The notes below the pieces were generated by a model that was given only the letters and a program-made list of their open reading frames with translations, did no database searches and was not told the origin of the DNA. 10,121 bases of DNA from Cytophagales bacterium (GTDB lineage: Bacteria; Bacteroidota; Bacteroidia; Cytophagales; Cyclobacteriaceae), in assembly GCA_003500135.1 (NCBI GenBank), contig DNTA01000298.1, positions 1-10,121 on the forward strand, given 5' to 3'. The position numbers and the translations under genes are program-made. The stretch's first letter is position 1; every line of letters starts with the position of its first letter. Shown here piece by piece: positions 7,652 to 10,121 of the stretch.

Positions 7652-8422
7652 TTACTGTTTTTGTATAGACAAATGATTATGAAGTTCCTGAAAAGGATCA
7701 TTTTGATAACCCAACACCTTAGGGTCTTTTCCTCCTTTTACATCCGTTACAGGTATGCTAATTAGGGCGTTTTTATGTAATTGAGATATTCTTGCGCCTT
7801 CACCTATCTCGGTCCAGTTTTCCCAGGTAAACTCCAAACCGCCAATGGGAATTATACCCACCCACATTTTCCATGATTTTGGAAGCCCGTTTTCATCGAG
7901 TAACCAGACATAGGCATCTCCCGGGGTCACACCTCCACTTTCGTATGCCACCATCAATCCTTTTCGACCATCCTCCAGCTCAACAATACTTCTTGATGTA
8001 CCCGGATCGAAGGCTTTTACCGGGGCATTTAACCAAAAGGAATCGTTACAAAAGTTTGTCCAGGCGCTCTCCTTTAAATCATTTATTTCCGTTTTATCCT
8101 TTACTCTATCTCCACTATCAAATGCAAGGGCCTTCAAAGACTTTGTGTGTAGAAGCACTACCGATGTACCACTTTTTATCCTGACATAATTTCTTTGTTT
8201 ATCCCACAGATATTCGTTTCGATTGGCAAAGTTCCAGTAAACATACCTGGTGCTGTCCCATTTTTGTTTATGAACGGCCTGTAGCATTTTACGAGCCAAA
8301 GCATCTGCTTCCGCGCTGGGATTAGGATCAGGACGAGGTTCGTGAATGCTCCATCCAAAGCCTATCACAAATAAGATGAGTAAAAAAAGTACGATAAGGC
8401 CCCATTTTAAAAACTTTTTCAT
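7652..8422 (-). CDS. Membrane-anchored protein of unknown function (possibly DUF6503-like)
   Basis: A 256-residue protein with a basic start (MKKFLK), one hydrophobic helix at about residues 7-24, and a predicted extracytoplasmic domain. There is no lipobox cysteine, so the helix is either an anchor or an uncleaved signal. The mature part has a helix (ADALARKMLQAVHKQ, 39-53), then beta-strands rich in Trp and Tyr, and a conserved-looking block GGVTPGDAYVWLLDENGLPK (163-182) followed by WKMWVGIIPIGGLEFTWENW. This order recalls LolA-like or DUF6503-type Bacteroidota envelope proteins, where a strand ending in LD-x-x-x-G-L-P leads to a comment-like W-x-M strand. I am not sure of the family. It is monocistronic and ends against the DUF4249 gene with no bases between the two stop codons. 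Confidence 0.75.
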   Translation of the reverse strand: MKKFLKWGLIVLFLLILFVIGFGWSIHEPRPDPNPSAEADALARKMLQAVHKQKWDSTRYVYWNFANRNEYLWDKQRNYVRIKSGTSVVLLHTKSLKALAFDSGDRVKDKTEINDLKESAWTNFCNDSFWLNAPVKAFDPGTSRSIVELEDGRKGLMVAYESGGVTPGDAYVWLLDENGLPKSWKMWVGIIPIGGLEFTWENWTEIGEGARISQLHKNALISIPVTDVKGGKDPKVLGYQNDPFQELHNHLSIQKQ

Positions 8423-8534
8423 GTTTTGCGGTTATATAAGTTTTATGAAGTTATGGTAAGTAAAACACCCCAGGACAAATAATGTAAAAACATATTAAAA
8501 TACAAATAGATATCTGTATTTCAAGTTCTATTGG
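8423..8534. promoter_or_regulatory. Divergent intergenic region upstream of the unknown membrane protein and the CWC gene
   Basis: An AT-rich stretch separating two divergent genes. The minus-strand gene starts at 8422, so its promoter must lie here, but I find no good TAnnTTTG match for it. The plus-strand promoter lies at its right edge and is listed separately. No inverted repeat that would suggest an operator or riboswitch was noticed. Confidence 0.35.
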
Positions 8535-8542
8535 TAGCTTTG
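8514..8542 (+). promoter_or_regulatory. Bacteroidota-type promoter for the CWC/DUF5522 gene
   Basis: TAGCTTTG at 8535-8542 is an exact match to the TAnnTTTG -7 consensus used by the primary sigma factor of Bacteroidota. CTG at 8514-8516, one base off the TTG -33 element, sits 18 bases upstream, close to the usual spacing. Transcription would begin around 8548-8550, which is just upstream of the candidate start codons at 8559, 8562 and 8586. Confidence 0.55.
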
Positions 8543-8585
8543 TGCCACATTAAAACATTTGGTGGGAACAATTGATTATGGTATA

Positions 8586-8972
8586 GTGAAAACCGAAATA
8601 AATAAAAAAACATCTATTTGTCCTTCGTGCCAAAAACAATTTGAGTGCGGAACGGGCACGGGTGAAAATGGCTGTTGGTGTGAGGATTTTCCTGCGATTC
8701 TGGAACCGGATAGTAATAAATTGTGCCTTTGTAAGGATTGTCTTAAAGCGAATATTCAGAAAAGAATATCAGAGTATGTCCATGATTTCAGGGCCGGCAA
8801 AATAATAAATGACGCTCCTAATCTGATTGGGAACAAAAAGACCTTTATTGAGGGAATAGATTATTACATTGAAAATGGCCGATGGGTTTTTAAAGAATGG
8901 TATCTGTTGAAGCGCGGATATTGTTGTAGAAATAAATGCCGCCACTGCCCGTATGGTTACAATGATCGCTGA
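8586..8972 (+). CDS. Cysteine-rich CWC protein with C-terminal DUF5522 domain
   Basis: A 128-residue soluble protein with twelve cysteines. Residues 11-32 hold the Cys_rich_CWC signature: CPSC at 12-15, C21, and CWC at 30-32. Three more cysteines (47, 49, 52) follow in LCLCKDC. The C-terminal half is a DUF5522 domain: FIEGIDYYIENGRWVFKEWY (87-106) and then HL-like LLKRGYCC with RNKCRHCPYGY, giving cysteines 113, 114, 118 and 121. Such clusters suggest binding of zinc or an iron-sulfur cluster; the metal and role are unknown. I chose GTG 8586 because related proteins begin just before the first CxxC. TTG 8559 and GTG 8562 are in-frame alternatives, and TAG at 8535 limits the frame. No ATG start exists. 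It probably forms an operon with the DUF3820 gene 7 bp downstream. Confidence 0.88.
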   Translation: MKTEINKKTSICPSCQKQFECGTGTGENGCWCEDFPAILEPDSNKLCLCKDCLKANIQKRISEYVHDFRAGKIINDAPNLIGNKKTFIEGIDYYIENGRWVFKEWYLLKRGYCCRNKCRHCPYGYNDR

Positions 8973-8979
8973 AAGGCCA

Positions 8980-9204
8980 ATGGATCCTTCCGTACTAAGA
9001 GATATCGTAACAAAAAAAATGCCCTTTGGAAAATATAAGGGCGCTAAGATATATCGCCTTCCATCTTTTTACCTCGAATGGTTTGCATCAAAAGGGTTCC
9101 CGGAAGGAAAGTTGGGCATGTGGATGTCAACCATTTATGAAATCAAGCTCAACGGCCTTGAACATCTTTTGCATCCGATAATAAAGGAACTTGAGAAAGA
9201 TTAG
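8980..9204 (+). CDS. DUF3820 family protein (QSregVF_b)
   Basis: A 74-residue cytoplasmic protein. The pattern MPFGKYKG (residues 14-21), LPSFYLEWFASKGFPEGKLG (27-46) and STIYEIKLNGLEHLLHPI is the DUF3820 family, also called putative quorum-sensing-regulated virulence factor in Pfam after a Pseudomonas member. That name says little about its role here. The M-P-F-G-K-Y-K-G stretch also occurs in the exonuclease-associated versions of this domain. I start at ATG 8980, which gives the usual short N-terminus (MDPSVLRDIV). ATGs at 8953 and 8962 are in frame but would overlap the CWC gene. Its TAG (9202-9204) overlaps the stop of the convergent hydrolase gene. Confidence 0.86.
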   Translation: MDPSVLRDIVTKKMPFGKYKGAKIYRLPSFYLEWFASKGFPEGKLGMWMSTIYEIKLNGLEHLLHPIIKELEKD

Positions 9205-10043
9205 CAACCTAGCGCCATGCCTTCCCGCGCCATTACGCATTTATTAAATTGTTTTTGATAGTACTGCTCTCTTTCCATCAGGTACTTATCGTCATGATCA
9301 GGATCGTGATGGGTAAAAACCAACCTGTCACAGCCAATGGTCTCAGCCATTTCAATGGCCTGTTCATAACTGCTATGCCCCCACCCCTTTCTTTTCTTCA
9401 ATTCGCTTTGCGTATATTGCGCATCATGAATAAGTAAATCAGCACCATTCGCAAATTGTATCAATTGACTATTCAATTGCTCTCCATGTTCAACATCAGT
9501 GCAAATCACAATACACTTTCCATATTTTTCTATTTTAATGCTGTAAGCCGTGCCCGGATGAGGATGTGGCGTTACGCTCAATTCAAATCCATTAACTTTT
9601 AAACTCTGCTGTTCGATAGTAATAAAATTCATTTTTGCGCCCATGTCTGACAATGCAATGGGAAAAAAGGCCTCCTGCATTTGGGCATCAAACAAACTTT
9701 TCAGGTTTTTTACATTTTTGTTTCGCCCGAAAGACATGATGTCTATAGCGAAATCATCCTGGTATGCAGGGCCAAAAAATGGGAAACCCTGGATATGGTC
9801 CCAGTGGAAATGAGTGAAACCCAAACTGACATGCCGATGGCCCAGTTCGAACTTCCCTTGCAAAATATCTTTACCTAAATTTCTTATACCGGTGCCTGCG
9901 TCAATAATAGACAATCTCTTTTCAACATTGTCATAAATGGCAATACAGGTCGTGTTGCCACCAAACATCTGATACCCCGCATCGCTAACCGGAATGGATC
10001 CCCTTGTACCATAAAATTTTACTAAAAGTTTGTTGTCAGACAT
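9201..10043 (-). CDS. MBL-fold metallo-hydrolase
   Basis: A 280-residue cytoplasmic enzyme of the metallo-beta-lactamase fold (Lactamase_B_2 type). The start FYGTRGSIPVSDAGYQMFGG (10-29) is typical of a branch of MBL proteins resembling phosphodiesterases, followed by IIDAGTGIRNLG. Metal ligands are visible: THFHWDH (H78, H80, D82, H83), H160 or H162 in TPHPHPG, D183 in CTDVEH, H206 in LLIHDAQY, and H245 in FTHHDPDHDD. WGHSS (221-225) is another conserved block in these proteins. A two-metal hydrolase acting on a phosphodiester, perhaps a cyclic nucleotide, is the likely chemistry, but the substrate is unknown. ATG 10043 was chosen over an in-frame TTG at 10067 because it lies just before the first beta-strand. 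It has no signal peptide. Confidence 0.92.
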   Translation of the reverse strand: MSDNKLLVKFYGTRGSIPVSDAGYQMFGGNTTCIAIYDNVEKRLSIIDAGTGIRNLGKDILQGKFELGHRHVSLGFTHFHWDHIQGFPFFGPAYQDDFAIDIMSFGRNKNVKNLKSLFDAQMQEAFFPIALSDMGAKMNFITIEQQSLKVNGFELSVTPHPHPGTAYSIKIEKYGKCIVICTDVEHGEQLNSQLIQFANGADLLIHDAQYTQSELKKRKGWGHSSYEQAIEMAETIGCDRLVFTHHDPDHDDKYLMEREQYYQKQFNKCVMAREGMALGC

Positions 10044-10121
10044 AAGATCATACCTGTATCGGGTCAATTTAATAAATCAATTATGATCATTTTAAAAAAA
10101 AACTACTATCATCCGATAAAA
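10044..10121 (-). promoter_or_regulatory. Upstream region of the MBL hydrolase gene, promoter not resolved
   Basis: An AT-rich leader containing an A9 run on the plus strand at about 10094-10102. On the minus strand, TAGTTTTT overlaps this run and is one base off the TAnnTTTG -7 consensus, about 60 bases before the ATG. No upstream TTG element is clear, and the region is cut by the window edge. Confidence 0.25.

Noticed and set aside
7873..8184. A 103-residue plus-strand frame inside the unknown membrane protein gene
   Set aside because: It is rich in His, Pro and Arg in a way typical of antisense shadows, and the minus-strand frame has a proper membrane anchor.
1..10121. CRISPR arrays, tRNA or rRNA genes, phage or defence modules
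   Set aside because: No regularly spaced repeats, cloverleaf-like sequences or recognisable defence proteins were seen on either strand.

Overview
The window looks like chromosomal DNA of a member of the Bacteroidota, perhaps a Cytophagia-like or Saprospiria-like lineage; the class is a guess. The evidence is the gene content: a TonB-dependent receptor with an N-terminal carboxypeptidase-regulatory-like domain followed by a DUF4249 lipoprotein, a DUF4136 lipoprotein, and a CWC/DUF5522 cysteine-rich protein. AT-rich intergenic DNA, the lack of Shine-Dalgarno sequences and a clear TAnnTTTG-type -7 promoter element at 8535-8542 agree with this. No rRNA, tRNA or CRISPR array was seen.

Layout. 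1-881 is the decayed 3' part of an IS1380-family transposase, readable only by switching frame at least five times. 882-about 1072 is probably the rest of that element's right end. 1095-1346 (-) may encode a small membrane-anchored protein of unknown function. 1513-4393 (-) is a tight three-gene operon, transcribed in the order DUF4136 lipoprotein, six-helix potassium-channel-like protein, AsmA-like envelope protein, with stop/start overlaps at both junctions. A 113-bp divergent promoter region (4394-4506) separates it from 4507-7651 (+), a TonB-dependent receptor and DUF4249 lipoprotein pair with a 4-bp gap. 7652-8422 (-) is a membrane-anchored protein of unknown function that abuts the DUF4249 gene tail to tail. 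A second divergent promoter region (8423-8585) leads to 8586-9204 (+), a CWC/DUF5522 protein followed by a DUF3820 protein. 9201-10043 (-) is an MBL-fold metallohydrolase whose 3' end overlaps the DUF3820 gene by 4 bp.

How the genes relate. Most of the window concerns the cell envelope. The receptor and DUF4249 lipoprotein would act together at the outer membrane on an unknown ligand. The minus-strand operon would place a lipoprotein, an inner-membrane ion channel and an AsmA-like protein of the periplasmic side under one promoter. The right end holds small, widespread but poorly understood proteins (CWC/DUF5522, DUF3820) and a cytoplasmic metal-dependent hydrolase. I see no convincing new defence or mobile system. 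The points most worth a second look are the translationally coupled lipoprotein-channel-AsmA operon, the cysteine-rich pair, the eroded transposase, and the two convergent gene pairs with no intergenic DNA.
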